Below, piece after piece: positions 9,615-19,859 of a stretch of 64,000 bases of DNA. The notes beneath the pieces were generated by a model. The model saw only the letters and a program-made list of their open reading frames with translations, was not told the origin of the DNA and ran no database searches. Source of the stretch: Rhodothermales bacterium. Its GTDB lineage: Bacteria; Bacteroidota; Rhodothermia; Rhodothermales; VXPQ01. The position numbers were made by a program, and so were the translations under genes. Position 1 is the first letter of the stretch, and the number at the start of each line of letters is the position of its first letter. The stretch spans positions 1-64,000 of the forward strand of contig JAJECT010000019.1 of the NCBI GenBank assembly GCA_022821845.1, given 5' to 3'.

Positions 9615-9676
9615 CTGTCCAGTCTCAATAAGCAGGGTGTAGGGTCCGGCGCAGCGAAATTCGCCCGGCGCAGGCC

Positions 9677-10030
9677 TTACGGAAGCTCCTCCTCCGTGGA
9701 TTTCGCATATCGAACCCATTGTCCGCGGCCCGTCTCCGGGTCCACAATGCGCTTGCGCCCGATGCGCGTCGGCTCGCCGTCCGAAGCGAGCGGCTGTACG
9801 TTGGACACATGCACCGGAACCTCTTTCTCTGTGCGGCCTCCCTGGGGGTTGGCGGCGCTTGGTTTTTCGTGATGAAAACGCAGGTTGACCCCCTCCACGA
9901 TCACGCGCTCCTTTTCCGGGAACGTAACCAGGATTTTCCCTTCGTATCCCCGGTAGTTTCCCGCGATCACGCGTACGCGATCCCCCTTCTTCACGTGCAT
10001 CTTCTTATGTGCGTTGTATTTTCTCGGCAT
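9677..10030 (-). CDS. rplX: 50S ribosomal protein L24
   Basis: Large-subunit assembly initiator L24, 117 residues. The KOW motif occupies about residues 14-45 ([20 protein letters not shown]). The first ten residues ([10 protein letters not shown]) precede the usual MHVKKGD start, so a start at the internal ATG is possible. The central loop and C-terminal tail are slightly longer than in E. coli. It lies 5 bp after rplN. Confidence 0.96.
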   Translation of the reverse strand: MPRKYNAHKKMHVKKGDRVRVIAGNYRGYEGKILVTFPEKERVIVEGVNLRFHHEKPSAANPQGGRTEKEVPVHVSNVQPLASDGEPTRIGRKRIVDPETGRGQWVRYAKSTEEELP

Positions 10031-10035
10031 GGTCG

Positions 10036-10404
10036 TCAGAGCACCTCCGGGGCAAGAGAAACGATGCGCATAAACCGTTTTTCGCGCAATTCGCGGGCCA
10101 CCGGCCCAAAAATACGGGTGCCGCGCGGCTCGTTCTGAGGATTCAGGAGCACGGCGGCGTTTTCGTCGAAGCGGATATACGAACCATCCTTGCGGCGCAG
10201 TTCCTTTTTCGTGCGGACCACCACCGCCGTGGAAACTTCTCCTTTCTTGACGGCGCTGCCGGGCATGGCGGATTTAACGGTCACGATAATCCGGTCGCCG
10301 ATGCGCGCATAGCGCCGGCCGCTTCCGCCCAGTACGCGGATGCACAGCACCTCTTTGGCGCCGCTGTTGTCCGCTACGGCAAGTCTCGACTCCTGCTGAA
10401 TCAT
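10036..10404 (-). CDS. rplN: 50S ribosomal protein L14
   Basis: Large-subunit protein L14, 122 residues, part of the subunit interface. The start [20 protein letters not shown] and the signature [20 protein letters not shown] are clear, with [20 protein letters not shown] at the end. It lies between rpsQ and rplX. Confidence 0.99.
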   Translation of the reverse strand: MIQQESRLAVADNSGAKEVLCIRVLGGSGRRYARIGDRIIVTVKSAMPGSAVKKGEVSTAVVVRTKKELRRKDGSYIRFDENAAVLLNPQNEPRGTRIFGPVARELREKRFMRIVSLAPEVL

Positions 10405-10424
10405 GGGTTCGCTAAGAATATGGG

Positions 10425-10715
10425 CTACCGGGCCCGTTCAATGACTTCGGCAAGGCGCCAGCGCTTGCGCTTGCTAAGCGGGCGCGTTTCCATAATGCGC
10501 ACGGAATCTCCCCGCTTCGCATCGTTCTGCTCGTCATGCGCCATCAACTTCGTCGTTTTCTTGATGAACTTGCCGTATATCGGGTGCTTTATCTGCCGCT
10601 GCACCGCCACCAGGATCGTTTTGTCCATGCGGTCGCTGATAACCACGCCGACGCGCTCCTTGCGCGACGGGCGGCTTGCCTGCGGCGCCACAGCCTCTGT
10701 TGTGTCTGTGCTCAT
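10425..10715 (-). CDS. rpsQ: 30S ribosomal protein S17
   Basis: Primary 16S-binding protein S17, 96 residues. The OB-fold core starts near residue 19 ([20 protein letters not shown]) and includes [20 protein letters not shown]. The first ~17 residues are a family-variable extension rich in T and A. The ATG lies 16 bp after the rpmC stop. Confidence 0.97.
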   Translation of the reverse strand: MSTDTTEAVAPQASRPSRKERVGVVISDRMDKTILVAVQRQIKHPIYGKFIKKTTKLMAHDEQNDAKRGDSVRIMETRPLSKRKRWRLAEVIERAR

Positions 10716-10731
10716 CGTCTTTTCTTCCGGT

Positions 10732-10929
10732 TCAAACTTCGTTTTGCTGCTCGCGCAGGATGGTTTTCAGCCGGGCGAGGAGGCGCCGCTTCTGACGCAG
10801 CAACGCGGGATTCTCAATCTGCGCAATGGCGTGCTGAAAATGCAGCCGACGCAACTGATCCTCTTCCTCGTCGATGCGTTTCCGGACCTCTTCCTGGCCG
10901 AGCTCGCGAATTTCGCTGGGTTTCAACAT
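10732..10929 (-). CDS. rpmC: 50S ribosomal protein L29
   Basis: Small helical protein L29, 65 residues, at the polypeptide exit tunnel. The sequence has the family helix-hairpin form: [19 protein letters not shown], then [19 protein letters not shown], then a C-terminal basic helix. It lies between rplP and rpsQ. Confidence 0.96.
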   Translation of the reverse strand: MLKPSEIRELGQEEVRKRIDEEEDQLRRLHFQHAIAQIENPALLRQKRRLLARLKTILREQQNEV

Positions 10930-10949
10930 GGCGCGTTCCTGTATAATCG

Positions 10950-11390
10950 CTATCGTGCGGCGGACTCCGTGGGCTGATAATCCGGGCGCGCGACAAACTT
11001 CGTCTTGATCGGCAACTTGTGCCGCGCAAGCCGAAGCGCCTCCCGGGCCAATTCTTCCGAAATGCCCCCGCCGATCTCAAAAAGAATACGGCCCGGCTTT
11101 ACGTTGGCGGCCCAGTATTCCGGGGAGCCCTTGCCCTTGCCCATGCGGGTTTCCGCAGGTTTTTTCGTAATCGGCTTGTCCGGGAAAATGCGAATCCACA
11201 CCTTGCCGACGCGCTTCATGCGACGCGTCATGGCGACGCGGGCCGCCTCGATCTGCCGGCTGGTAATCCGCCCCGGCTCCAGGGCCTTGATGCCGAAATC
11301 GCCAAAATTGACGCTGGCCCCGCGCTGCGCATTCCCCTTGATGCGTCCTTTCTGATACTTTCGGTACTTTGTCCGTTTCGGCGTTAGCAT
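10950..11390 (-). CDS. rplP: 50S ribosomal protein L16
   Basis: Large-subunit protein L16, 146 residues, near the A site and peptidyl-transferase centre. The start [20 protein letters not shown] and the signature near residue 75 ([20 protein letters not shown]), followed by [20 protein letters not shown], are diagnostic. It lies between rpsC and rpmC. Confidence 0.99.
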   Translation of the reverse strand: MLTPKRTKYRKYQKGRIKGNAQRGASVNFGDFGIKALEPGRITSRQIEAARVAMTRRMKRVGKVWIRIFPDKPITKKPAETRMGKGKGSPEYWAANVKPGRILFEIGGGISEELAREALRLARHKLPIKTKFVARPDYQPTESAAR

Positions 11391-11442
11391 GGCTATGCGT
11401 TATTTCGAATCGCTGAATGAAAAAGCAGGGGCAAAAAACAGG

Positions 11443-12186
11443 TCAGGACGACGAATCGGCGTTGCGGCCCCGGCGTCCGCGACGCTTGCGGGCCGGCGGC
11501 TGGAACTGCTGCTGCATCTGCTGCCGCTGCGCCTGGATATTCGGGCTCAGGTCCGGCTGTCCGAGGATTTCGCCCCGGTAGATCCATACTTTCACGCCAA
11601 TAGAACCGTAAATGGTGTGGGACGTAGCCTGGGCGAAGTCGATGTCGGCGCGAATCGTGTGCAACGGAACGCGCCCTTCGAGATACTGCTCGGTGCGCCC
11701 CATCTCTGCGCCGCCCAAACGCCCCGATACGCGGATGCGGATCCCTTCCGCGCCCATGCGCATGGCCGAAGTAACCGCCTGCTTCATGGCCCGCCGGAAC
11801 GAAATACGCCCCTCCAGCTGCTGCGCCACGTTCTGGGCGACCAGTTCGGCGTCCAGTTCGGGCCGCTTGATTTCGTTGATGTTTATCCGAATGTCCTCCT
11901 TGTTCGTCAACTTCCTGATCTCCTCGCGGAGTTTCTCCACCTCGCTCCCGCTGCGCCCGATGACCACGCCGGGACGGCTCGTATGCAGCGTCAGCACGAC
12001 GCTTTTCAGCGTACGTTCGATGACGCAACGGCTTAGTCCCGCGCGACGCAGGCGCGTCGCAAGATACCGGCGAATTTCTTCGTCCTCAACAAGTTTTACC
12101 GGCAAATCCCGCGTGGCGTACCAGTTGGAATCCCAACCGCGAATGATGCCTAACCGAAATCCGACCGGATGTGTTTTCTGACCCAA
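11443..12186 (-). CDS. rpsC: 30S ribosomal protein S3
   Basis: Small-subunit protein S3, 247 residues, at the mRNA entry tunnel. It starts GQKTHPVGFRLGIIRGWDSN. The start codon is TTG at 12186, because no in-frame ATG fits the conserved GQKTHP N-terminus. The KH domain covers about 40-110 (RPGVVIGRSGSEVEKLREEI) and the C-terminal domain has GTYGSIGVKVWIYRGE-like residues near 185-200. The tail is rich in Gln and basic residues. It lies between rplV and rplP. Confidence 0.97.
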   Translation of the reverse strand: MGQKTHPVGFRLGIIRGWDSNWYATRDLPVKLVEDEEIRRYLATRLRRAGLSRCVIERTLKSVVLTLHTSRPGVVIGRSGSEVEKLREEIRKLTNKEDIRININEIKRPELDAELVAQNVAQQLEGRISFRRAMKQAVTSAMRMGAEGIRIRVSGRLGGAEMGRTEQYLEGRVPLHTIRADIDFAQATSHTIYGSIGVKVWIYRGEILGQPDLSPNIQAQRQQMQQQFQPPARKRRGRRGRNADSSS

Positions 12187-12234
12187 TGCCTTTCTCTTTT
12201 TAGCGTGTCCTTGCGTTGATGTTATGCGATGCGC

Positions 12235-12612
12235 TTACGCGTCTTCTTCCGGCGCTTCCGTTTCGGTCTCGCCCGCGGTCGCCACAACCACCGTCAGGTG
12301 GCACGAACGTTTGAGTATGGGATGGGCGCGCCCGCGGGACACCGGACGAAAACGTTTCATGCGCGCGCCTTCGTCCGCCCGTATCTCCTTGACCACAAGG
12401 TCGTCTTCCTCGAACCGGTCGTCCGGGTTTCTGTCCATCAGGTTGTACACGGCGGACTGAATCGTCAATTCGACCGGTCGGGTTACCCTTTGCGGCTGAT
12501 AATGCAGAATGCTGAGCGCGTCCGCAACCGTCTTGCCGCGAACAAGGTTGATCACCGTACGCATCTTGCGAGGCGAACTGCGAATATGCTTTCTGATGGC
12601 GCGTGCTTCCAT
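12235..12612 (-). CDS. rplV: 50S ribosomal protein L22
   Basis: Large-subunit protein L22, 125 residues from ATG at 12612 (MEARAIRKHIRSSPRKMRTV), the start that matches the family. An in-frame ATG at 12639 would add nine residues. A loop of this protein lines the exit tunnel: the region near 80-100 (RMKRFRPVSRGRAHPILKRS) is that loop. The last ~12 residues are acidic and not conserved. It lies between rpsS and rpsC. Confidence 0.96.
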   Translation of the reverse strand: MEARAIRKHIRSSPRKMRTVINLVRGKTVADALSILHYQPQRVTRPVELTIQSAVYNLMDRNPDDRFEEDDLVVKEIRADEGARMKRFRPVSRGRAHPILKRSCHLTVVVATAGETETEAPEEDA

Positions 12613-12659
12613 AGGTCGTCGCGCGTCCCGATAAGCCATGCGGGACGCGGCTTGCGTGG

Positions 12660-12941
12660 TTATCGTTTGCGCTTGTCTACGTTCTTGCCGGCGTGTCCGC
12701 GGAAGGAGCGCGTGGGCGAAAATTCGCCCAGTTTGTGGCCAACCATGTTTTCGGTCACATAGACCGGGATAAATTGCTTCCCGTTATGCACGGCAAAGGT
12801 ATGCCCCACGAATTCCGGGGTAATCATGGAATCCCGACTCCAGGTCTTGATCACCTTTTTGGAATTACTCTTGTTCAGGGCGTCCACCTTGCGTTGCAAC
12901 TTGAAGTGAACGTAAGGCCCTTTGCGTAGCGAACGTGCCAT
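12660..12941 (-). CDS. rpsS: 30S ribosomal protein S19
   Basis: Small-subunit head protein S19, 93 residues, which contacts S13. The start [20 protein letters not shown] and the signature near 52-76 ([20 protein letters not shown], then [15 protein letters not shown]) are diagnostic. It lies between rplB and rplV. Confidence 0.99.
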   Translation of the reverse strand: MARSLRKGPYVHFKLQRKVDALNKSNSKKVIKTWSRDSMITPEFVGHTFAVHNGKQFIPVYVTENMVGHKLGEFSPTRSFRGHAGKNVDKRKR

Positions 12942-12989
12942 GTTTCCGTAATCTGCTCTCTCCGAAAGCGACCGGGCGCGAAACAGCGC

Positions 12990-13814
12990 CTATCGGTCTC
13001 GCCGCCGGACGATGTACTTGTCGGATTGTTTGTTTTTCTTGCGCGTCTTGTACCCCTTGGCCGGAACGCCATGCGGAGACCGCGGCAGTCCCCCGGACGC
13101 CTTGCCTTCCCCGCCGCCCATCGGATGGTCGATGGGGTTCATCGCCACGCCGCGCGTCTTGGGACGCACGCCAAGCCACCGGTTGCGACCGGCTTTCCCG
13201 ATATCGATGTTCATGTGGTCTAGGTTGCTCGCCACGCCAATGGTCGCCATGCAGGCCGCAGGAACCAGGCGCGTCTCGCCCGAAGGCAGTTTGAGCGTGG
13301 CGTATTTTCCTTCGCGGGCCATGAGCTGCGCGCTGGCGCCCGCCGAACGAGCCAGTTGCGCTCCTTTCCCGGGACGCATCTCGATCGCATGGACTTGCGT
13401 GCCGAGGGGAATGCTGGACAACGGAAGGCAATTGCCCGGTTCGGGCGGGGCGTCCGGCCCATTCCGAAGCGTCATGCCCACCTTCACCCCGTCGGGGGCG
13501 ATAATATAGCGCTTTTCGCCGTCGGCGTAGGCCAGGAGCGCAATGCGGGCCGAACGATTGGGATCGTACTCGATGGTAGCCACCTGCGCCGGAATGCCCG
13601 GCTTGTTGCGCTTGAAATCGATAACGCGATACCGGCGCTTGTGGCCTCCTCCCTGGTGGCGCGTGGTAATCCGCCCCGTGTTGTTGCGCCCGGCCTTGTG
13701 CTTCAACGGAGCCAGCAACTTTTTCTCGGGCTTCGACGAAGTAATGTCGTCGAACGCGTCGAGCGTATATTGCCGCCGGGCGTTGGAGGTCGGTTTTACT
13801 TTCCTGATGGCCAT
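12990..13814 (-). CDS. rplB: 50S ribosomal protein L2
   Basis: Large-subunit protein L2, 274 residues, needed for peptidyl transfer and subunit joining. The N-terminal OB-fold, the SH3-like domain and the C-terminal signature near residue 220 ([20 protein letters not shown]), with the functionally important His in HPMGGGEG, are all present. The basic C-terminus includes [18 protein letters not shown]. It lies between rplW and rpsS. Confidence 0.99.
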   Translation of the reverse strand: MAIRKVKPTSNARRQYTLDAFDDITSSKPEKKLLAPLKHKAGRNNTGRITTRHQGGGHKRRYRVIDFKRNKPGIPAQVATIEYDPNRSARIALLAYADGEKRYIIAPDGVKVGMTLRNGPDAPPEPGNCLPLSSIPLGTQVHAIEMRPGKGAQLARSAGASAQLMAREGKYATLKLPSGETRLVPAACMATIGVASNLDHMNIDIGKAGRNRWLGVRPKTRGVAMNPIDHPMGGGEGKASGGLPRSPHGVPAKGYKTRKKNKQSDKYIVRRRDR

Positions 13815-13847
13815 GGTGCTCCGCGATCCTGTCGGGATGGGACGTAA

Positions 13848-14153
13848 TTAAACCTGTTCGAAAAAGTCGATCGGCTCGGAATCCGGGTGCAGCGTGATAA
13901 TCGCCCGCTTGCGCTGCGCGGTGCGCCCCTGCACGACGCCGCGCCGGGTGCGCTGGTTGCGTTTTTTGCCCCGAACGATACAGGTCCGAACCTTCTTGAT
14001 CGAAACGGAGGGGTACCGCTCCTGCACGGCTTTCCTGATTTCGACCTTGTTGGCGTCCAGCCGCACCTCGAAGGTATACTGGTTCCCTTCCATAAGCCTT
14101 GTCAGCTTCTCGGTAACCAGCGGCTGGATGAGTATGTCGTTACGCATGGGCAT
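13848..14153 (-). CDS. rplW: 50S ribosomal protein L23
   Basis: Large-subunit protein L23, 101 residues, at the exit tunnel and a docking site for SRP and trigger factor. It has ILIQPLVTEKLTRLMEGNQY near the start, EVRLDANKVEIRKAVQERY, and a basic extended loop with KKRNQRTRRGVVQGRTAQRK. The first ATG (14153) is followed by another two codons later. It lies between rplD and rplB. Confidence 0.97.
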   Translation of the reverse strand: MPMRNDILIQPLVTEKLTRLMEGNQYTFEVRLDANKVEIRKAVQERYPSVSIKKVRTCIVRGKKRNQRTRRGVVQGRTAQRKRAIITLHPDSEPIDFFEQV

Positions 14154-14184
14154 TTTCCCGTGGATTCGTTCGCAGCGTCGCAGC

Positions 14185-14832
14185 TCAGGCCGTAGCGTTT
14201 TCGGTGGATCCCAGCAACCGGGTGAGCAGCGTCAGGGCGCCTTCTTCGAAGACCACCACATCGGCGGCAAGAATGTCGAGCGTGGAAACATGCTGCGCTT
14301 CCTTGACCCGGATGCGCGGCAGGTTGCTGCTGGAGCGATACACCGCCGGGCTATGCGTTTCCGTAAGCACAAGCACCTTGTCGCCGGCAAAACCCATCGT
14401 CTCCACCAGCTCCGCAAGCTTGCGGGAACTGGGCTCCTTGTACTGCAAATCGCCCACGACGCACAGCGCCTTGCGCTGCGCCTTGTAACTAAGCGCAGAC
14501 CGGCGGGCGAGGCGGCTTGCCTTCGCATTCATCTTGAAACGGTACTGCCGGGGGCGCGGTCCGAAAAACGTCCCGCCGCTCCGACGAAGCGGGGACGTGC
14601 TGGCGCCCGCGCGCGCGTAGCCCGTACCTTTCTGACGATACAGTTTCCGCGTGCTTCCGCGCACCTCGCTGCGCTCCTTCGTTTTATGCGTTCCCTGCCG
14701 GGCGCGCGCCTGTATTCTCCGCACGTCCAGCCAGATCACATGGTCGTTGGGCTCGATGGCGAACACCGAGGGATCCAGCGACGCCTTGCGCCTCGTGGCA
14801 TTCCCGTCAGAACCGAAAACCTTAACATTCAT
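14185..14832 (-). CDS. rplD: 50S ribosomal protein L4
   Basis: Large-subunit protein L4, 215 residues. The tunnel-wall loop is visible near residues 50-85 (RQGTHKTKERSEVRGSTRKL, then YRQKGTGYARAGASTSPLRR), followed by the globular core. In E. coli L4 represses the S10 operon; no leader target is identified here, and the lipoprotein gene upstream of rplC changes the layout such control would act on. It lies between rplC and rplW. Confidence 0.98.
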   Translation of the reverse strand: MNVKVFGSDGNATRRKASLDPSVFAIEPNDHVIWLDVRRIQARARQGTHKTKERSEVRGSTRKLYRQKGTGYARAGASTSPLRRSGGTFFGPRPRQYRFKMNAKASRLARRSALSYKAQRKALCVVGDLQYKEPSSRKLAELVETMGFAGDKVLVLTETHSPAVYRSSSNLPRIRVKEAQHVSTLDILAADVVVFEEGALTLLTRLLGSTENATA

Positions 14833-14906
14833 AAAGCATCCGAACGTGTTCGCACCCGTGCGGCTGCGCGAAATACGCAGGCCGCAACAGCGCCGTTACA
14901 AGGCCA

Positions 14907-15542
14907 TTATTGTTTTTTATGGATAGTTACCACGCCGCCTTTCGGGCCCGGCACGGCGCCCTTCAGCAAAAGCGCATGCTGTTCGCCCAGCACCCGAACC
15001 ACTTGCAGGTTCTGCACGGTGGTGCGCGCATGGCCCATGCGCCCCGCCATTTTCATGCCGGGAAACACGCGGGAAGGATCGGAGGAGGCCCCGATAGAGC
15101 CGGGGGCGCGCTCCCGATTGTGCTGGCCATGCGTACGCGAACCCACGCCGCGGAATCCATGCCGACGGACCACGCCCTGAAAGCCTTTCCCCTTGGAAAC
15201 GCCGACGACGTCCACGATATCCCCTTCCTCGAACACGTCGCCCACGCCAATCTCGTCCCCGGGCGACAGTTCCCGCCCCGCAAAATCGCGGCGGAATTCA
15301 ACCGATTTTTTCTTTGGCGAGACGCCCGCCCGGTCGTAATGACCTTTGCGGGCCCGCGTCGTCCGGGAGGGTTTGCACTCGAACGCAGCAAGTTGCACGG
15401 CGTCGTAGCCGTCCGGTCCGTCGGCGGACTTCACCTGGGTAACGACATTCGGCGTCACTTCGACCAGCGTACAGGGAATGTTATTCCCCAGTTCGTCGAA
15501 CACATTGGTCATGCCCATTTTTTTGCCGATCAGCGCACCCAT
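14907..15542 (-). CDS. rplC: 50S ribosomal protein L3
   Basis: Large-subunit protein L3, 211 residues, whose long finger reaches the peptidyl-transferase centre. The start MGALIGKKMGMTNVFDELGN and the signature near 100-130 (GVSKGKGFQGVVRRHGFRGV) are clear, as is HGQHNRERAPGSIGASSDPS. The ATG lies only 5 bp after the stop codon of the upstream lipoprotein gene, so the ribosome-binding region falls within that gene's last codons. Normally rpsJ would be immediately upstream. Confidence 0.98.
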   Translation of the reverse strand: MGALIGKKMGMTNVFDELGNNIPCTLVEVTPNVVTQVKSADGPDGYDAVQLAAFECKPSRTTRARKGHYDRAGVSPKKKSVEFRRDFAGRELSPGDEIGVGDVFEEGDIVDVVGVSKGKGFQGVVRRHGFRGVGSRTHGQHNRERAPGSIGASSDPSRVFPGMKMAGRMGHARTTVQNLQVVRVLGEQHALLLKGAVPGPKGGVVTIHKKQ

Positions 15543-15547
15543 CGTAA

Positions 15548-16018
15548 TTACTGCTTTTGAATCGTCACCCTGACCGTGCCCTCGTAGGGCGTGGTCGGAT
15601 TGAAAATCGGATTGACGAGGGCGGCGGACGTCGTAAGGATCGCCCGCGAATCGTCCTCGAACGAATACGTGAACGGAAGGCTGGCGCCGCTGGCGATCGT
15701 CAGCGTAAGATTCCGCGGCCCGTCGTCCACTGCGTACGTTCCGGCGAGCACCAGATCTTCGCGGCCCGAATCCTCCGTGTAATCCACCGTAAGCGAAAAA
15801 GCAGGATCATCGCCCTCTTGCATCACGACGATCAAACTGCTCACGATCGCCGCGAATTCCGCCGATTGGTCTCCGTTGCTATCGCTGATGGCGATGGCCG
15901 TCCAGGACCCGGCGAACCGCTCCGCGTCGGTGGGCCCGCTTTCGTCGTTCGAATCGCACCCGACCGCCAGCAACGCCAACGCGGCCAGCACGCCTGCTAT
16001 GGAAAAGTATCTACGCAT
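15548..16018 (-). CDS. small lipoprotein inserted between rpsJ and rplC
   Basis: A 156-residue protein with a signal peptide and lipobox (LLAVGC, lipidated Cys21), followed by an acidic linker (DSNDESGPTDAE) and a ~125-residue beta-rich domain starting FAGSWTAIAISDSNGD. The GSW start, alternating hydrophobic strands and length resemble small lipocalin-like lipoproteins of Bacteroidota, but I cannot assign a family firmly. It is co-oriented and tightly packed: 32 bp after rpsJ and 5 bp before rplC, so it is probably cotranscribed with the S10 operon. It is predicted to be anchored in the periplasm or outer membrane. An envelope gene between rpsJ and rplC is unusual. Confidence 0.85.
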   Translation of the reverse strand: MRRYFSIAGVLAALALLAVGCDSNDESGPTDAERFAGSWTAIAISDSNGDQSAEFAAIVSSLIVVMQEGDDPAFSLTVDYTEDSGREDLVLAGTYAVDDGPRNLTLTIASGASLPFTYSFEDDSRAILTTSAALVNPIFNPTTPYEGTVRVTIQKQ

Positions 16019-16050
16019 TAACGTTGTACGTTGACAGGCTTCAGGCGGAA

Positions 16051-16362
16051 TCAGACCTTGATTTCCACGTCGACGCCGCTCGGAAGCTCCAGCTTCATAA
16101 GCGCGTCCACCGTTTTGCTGCTTGTGGACAGGATGTCGATCAGGCGCTCGTGGCTTCGCGTTTCGAATTGCTCCCGACTTTTCTTGTCCACGTGCGGACT
16201 GCGCAGCACCGTATACACCGACCGTTTCACGGGAAGCGGAATGGGACCGCTCACCACCGCGCCGGTGGACTTCACCGTACGGAGTATCTTGCTTGCGCTC
16301 TTGTCGATCAGTCGATGATCGTACGACCTGAGCTTGATGCGAATTTTCTGATTCAGCGCCAT
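16051..16362 (-). CDS. rpsJ: 30S ribosomal protein S10
   Basis: Small-subunit protein S10, 103 residues from ATG at 16362 ([20 protein letters not shown]), also the NusE subunit of antitermination complexes. The open frame extends to 16692, but that stretch lies within tuf in another frame. The signature near 27-50 ([20 protein letters not shown]) and [20 protein letters not shown] are diagnostic. It lies between tuf and the lipoprotein gene. Confidence 0.98.
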   Translation of the reverse strand: MALNQKIRIKLRSYDHRLIDKSASKILRTVKSTGAVVSGPIPLPVKRSVYTVLRSPHVDKKSREQFETRSHERLIDILSTSSKTVDALMKLELPSGVDVEIKV

Positions 16363-16424
16363 AATCCTTGCCAGTCGTCCTCGCCGCGCCGGGCGCGACG
16401 GGAATATCCCGATCTCGTTGCCTC

Positions 16425-17621
16425 CTAATCCAGTATCTTCGTCACCACGCCGGCGCCCACCGTGCGGCCGCCTTCGCGAATCGCGAATCGCAAGCCTTCC
16501 TCCATCGCCACCGGCTGAATCAGCTTCACTTCGAACTGCGTATTGTCGCCGGGCATGACCATCTCCACGCCGCCGGGCAATTCGATATCTCCCGTCACGT
16601 CCGTGGTGCGGAAATAGAACTGCGGACGGTAGCCCTTGAAGAACGGCGTGTGGCGCCCTCCTTCCTCCTTGGACAGCACGTACACCTCGCATTCGAAATG
16701 GCGGTGGGGCTTAATGGAACCCGGCTTGCAGATCACCATGCCGCGCTCGATCTCCTCCTTGCCTACGCCGCGAAGCAACAAGCCCACGTTATCCCCCGCC
16801 TGACCGGAATCGAGCAGTTTTCTGAACATCTCCACGCCCGTCACCGTGGAGTTTATTTTCTCCTCCTGCATGCCGAGAATCTCCACCGGGTTGCCCACAT
16901 TGATGACGCCCCGCTCAATCCGCCCCGTGGCGACCGTGCCGCGGCCCGTAATCGAAAAAATGTCCTCTACCGGCATCAGAAACGGCTTGTCCATCTCGCG
17001 GACAGGCGTCGGAATGTAGGAATCCACGGCGGCCATCAACTCCATGACCTTGTCTTCCCATTCCGTTTCGCCATTCAGCGCGCCGAGGGCGGAACCGGCG
17101 ATAACCGGCGTATCGTCGCCGGGGAATTCGTACGCGTCAAGCAGTTCGCGCACTTCCATATCCACGAGTTCCAGCAGTTCCTCGTCGTCGACCAGGTCCA
17201 CCTTGTTCAAAAACACCACGATGTAGGGAACGCCCACCTGACGCGCAAGCAAGATGTGCTCCCGGGTCTGCGGCATGGGGCCGTCGGTGGCCGCCACAAC
17301 GAGGATCGCGCCATCCATCTGGGCCGCGCCCGTCACCATGTTCTTGACGTAGTCTGCGTGCCCCGGACAGTCCACGTGGGCGTAATGCCGCGCTTCCGTT
17401 GCATACTCCACATGCGCCGTCGCGATCGTAATGCCGCGTTCGCGCTCTTCGGGCGCATTGTCGATGGAGTCGAACGAACGGATCGCGTTCGCCGGATCTT
17501 CCACGCGACGATTCAGGACCAGCGTAATCGCTGCCGTCAGCGTAGTTTTTCCGTGATCCACGTGTCCGATCGTGCCTATGTTCACGTGAGGCTTGCTGCG
17601 CTCAAAAGTTTCCTTTGCCAT
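16425..17621 (-). CDS. tuf: translation elongation factor Tu
   Basis: GTPase that delivers aminoacyl-tRNA to the ribosome, 398 residues. The G motifs are visible: GHVDHGKT (19-26), the switch I region ending RGITI (about 60), DCPGHADY (about 81-88), NKVD (about 136) and the SALG segment (about 174). Domains 2 and 3 follow, with [19 protein letters not shown] near 230. It lies between fusA and rpsJ on the str-operon side. No second copy is in this window. Confidence 0.99.
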   Translation of the reverse strand: MAKETFERSKPHVNIGTIGHVDHGKTTLTAAITLVLNRRVEDPANAIRSFDSIDNAPEERERGITIATAHVEYATEARHYAHVDCPGHADYVKNMVTGAAQMDGAILVVAATDGPMPQTREHILLARQVGVPYIVVFLNKVDLVDDEELLELVDMEVRELLDAYEFPGDDTPVIAGSALGALNGETEWEDKVMELMAAVDSYIPTPVREMDKPFLMPVEDIFSITGRGTVATGRIERGVINVGNPVEILGMQEEKINSTVTGVEMFRKLLDSGQAGDNVGLLLRGVGKEEIERGMVICKPGSIKPHRHFECEVYVLSKEEGGRHTPFFKGYRPQFYFRTTDVTGDIELPGGVEMVMPGDNTQFEVKLIQPVAMEEGLRFAIREGGRTVGAGVVTKILD

Positions 17622-17690
17622 GGCTGAATGCTCTGTTGGGCGATAAGGTGTTCGGAAAAATGGTTTCAGTGAAGGTTGCCTGACCGGCGA

Positions 17691-19787
17691 CTATGCCGCA
17701 ACGGCCCCGGCGCTGGACGAAACGATCTCTTCGACGATGCTCTTCGGCGCCTGTTCGTAATGGTCGAATTGCATCGTGTAGATGGCCCGCCCTTGCGTAA
17801 TGGATCGAAGGTCGGTGGAATACCCGAACATCTCCGACAGCGGCACGGACGCCGTGATGCCCTGCGCGTCCTGGCGCGGAATCATGCTCTCGATGCGGCC
17901 CCGGCGGCTGTTCAGGTCGCCGATCACATCGCCCATGTATTCCTCCGGCGTAATCACCTCTACTTGCATGATGGGTTCCATCATGACGGGGGTGGCCCTG
18001 CGGGCTGCGCTGCGGAAAGCCATCCGCCCCGCGATCTCGAAGGCGTTCTGGTCGGAATCCACGTCGTGGTACTTTCCGTCGTAGAGGCGGGCCCGAACGC
18101 CTTCGATGGGATATCCGGCAAGCGGGCCTTGCAGCATGGCCGCCTTGATCCCCTTTTCCACGGAAGGAATATACTCCTTCGGGATATTGCCTCCCTTGAT
18201 TTCGTCGACGAATTCGAAGCCGACGCCGGTCTCCGTGGGCGTAAATTCGATGTGGACCTCGGCGAATTGCCCGCGGCCCCCGGTCTGCTTTTTGTGCGTG
18301 TACCGCTCGTCCCAAAGCGTCGTGATGGCTTCGCGATACGCCACCTGGGGACGGCCCACGTTGGCGTCCACCTGAAATTCGCGACGCAAACGATCCACGA
18401 TAATTTCCAGGTGCAGCTCGCCCATCCCTGCGATGAGCGTCTGGCCTGTTTCTGCGTCCGTGCGGACGACGAACGTCGGGTCCTCCTCGGACAATTTCAT
18501 AAGGCCCTGCGACATTTTGTCGCCGTCCGCCTTGGTCTTCGGCTCGATCGCAATGCGAATAACGGGCTCGGGAAATTCCATATGCTCGAGCACCACCGGA
18601 TGTCCCGTATCGCACAAGGTGTCTCCCGTGCGGATTTTCTTGAGCCCGACCGCCGCAGCAATATCCCCGGCGACCACCCGCTCGACGTCCTCCCGGTGAT
18701 TCGCATGCATAAACAGAATGCGCCCCACCCGCTCTTTTTGCTGCGAGGAGCCATTCAAAATCTGCGATCCCTTGTCAAGCGTACCGCTGTAGACGCGGAA
18801 AAAGGTCAGTTTCCCGACGTAGGGGTCCGTGGCGATCTTGAACGCAATGGCGCTGAACGGCGCGGACGGATCGGGCGCGCGCTCGATTTCCTCTCCGGAC
18901 CTCGGATGGACGCCGGACACAGCCGGAATGTCCACCGGCCCCGGCAAATAATCGATGGCGCCGTCCAGCAAGCGCTGAACGCCCTTGTTTTTGAACGCGG
19001 AACCGCAAAAAACCGGCGTAATGTCGATGTTCAGGGTCGCTGCGCGAACCGCCGCCCGGATTTCCTGCGGCGTGATGTCCTCGCCTTCGAGGTACTTCAT
19101 GAGCAAGGCGTCGTTGTGCTCCGCAACCGCCTCCAGAAGATGAATGCGCCAGTGCCGCGCTTCTTTCTTCAGGTCCGAAGGCACCTTGATCTCGTCCCAG
19201 GTGGCGCCCTGCGTTTCGTCGTGCCAAATGATCGCCTTGTCTTCGATCAGGTCGATGACGCCCCGAAACATGTCCCCGGCGCCGATCGGTATCTGCACGG
19301 GAATGGGGTGCGCCTTGAGCCGTTCGCGCATCATTTGCACGGCGTTCTCGAAGTCCGCCCCCGTGCGGTCCATCTTGTTGATAAAGGCGATGCGCGGCAC
19401 GGCGTACTTGTTGGCCTGTCGCCATACCGTCTCGGATTGCGGCTCCACGCCCCCGACGGCGCAGAACAGCGCGATCGCGCCATCCAGGACGCGCAGCGAA
19501 CGCTCCACTTCGACGGTGAAGTCCACGTGGCCCGGCGTATCGATGATGTTAATGCGATGATCTTTCCAGAAACAGGTGGTCGCCGCGCTCGTGATCGTAA
19601 TGCCGCGCTCCTTTTCCTGCTCCATCCAGTCCATGGTGGCGCCGCCCTCATGCACCTCTCCCATGCGATGAAGCCGTCCCGTATAGAACAGGATGCGCTC
19701 CGTCGTGGTGGTCTTCCCCGCGTCAATATGGGCCATGATGCCGATATTGCGGGTTTTGTCAAGAGGTATCGTCTTTACTTTGGCCAT
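17691..19787 (-). CDS. fusA: translation elongation factor G
   Basis: Translocase GTPase EF-G, 698 residues from ATG at 19787 ([20 protein letters not shown]). An 11-codon longer frame begins at 19820, but the ATG fits the family better. The G motifs AHIDAGKT (19-26), [22 protein letters not shown] and NKMD are all present. Domain IV, which enters the A site, and the C-terminal domain V with [20 protein letters not shown] are intact. It lies between rpsG and tuf, the classic str order. Confidence 0.98.
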   Translation of the reverse strand: MAKVKTIPLDKTRNIGIMAHIDAGKTTTTERILFYTGRLHRMGEVHEGGATMDWMEQEKERGITITSAATTCFWKDHRINIIDTPGHVDFTVEVERSLRVLDGAIALFCAVGGVEPQSETVWRQANKYAVPRIAFINKMDRTGADFENAVQMMRERLKAHPIPVQIPIGAGDMFRGVIDLIEDKAIIWHDETQGATWDEIKVPSDLKKEARHWRIHLLEAVAEHNDALLMKYLEGEDITPQEIRAAVRAATLNIDITPVFCGSAFKNKGVQRLLDGAIDYLPGPVDIPAVSGVHPRSGEEIERAPDPSAPFSAIAFKIATDPYVGKLTFFRVYSGTLDKGSQILNGSSQQKERVGRILFMHANHREDVERVVAGDIAAAVGLKKIRTGDTLCDTGHPVVLEHMEFPEPVIRIAIEPKTKADGDKMSQGLMKLSEEDPTFVVRTDAETGQTLIAGMGELHLEIIVDRLRREFQVDANVGRPQVAYREAITTLWDERYTHKKQTGGRGQFAEVHIEFTPTETGVGFEFVDEIKGGNIPKEYIPSVEKGIKAAMLQGPLAGYPIEGVRARLYDGKYHDVDSDQNAFEIAGRMAFRSAARRATPVMMEPIMQVEVITPEEYMGDVIGDLNSRRGRIESMIPRQDAQGITASVPLSEMFGYSTDLRSITQGRAIYTMQFDHYEQAPKSIVEEIVSSSAGAVAA

Positions 19788-19859
19788 TGTTGTGCTCGAT
19801 AGGTCAAGCCCCCGCCGCAAACAAGCGACCGAAAGGCTGCGAATCGCATCGTTCGCGCG

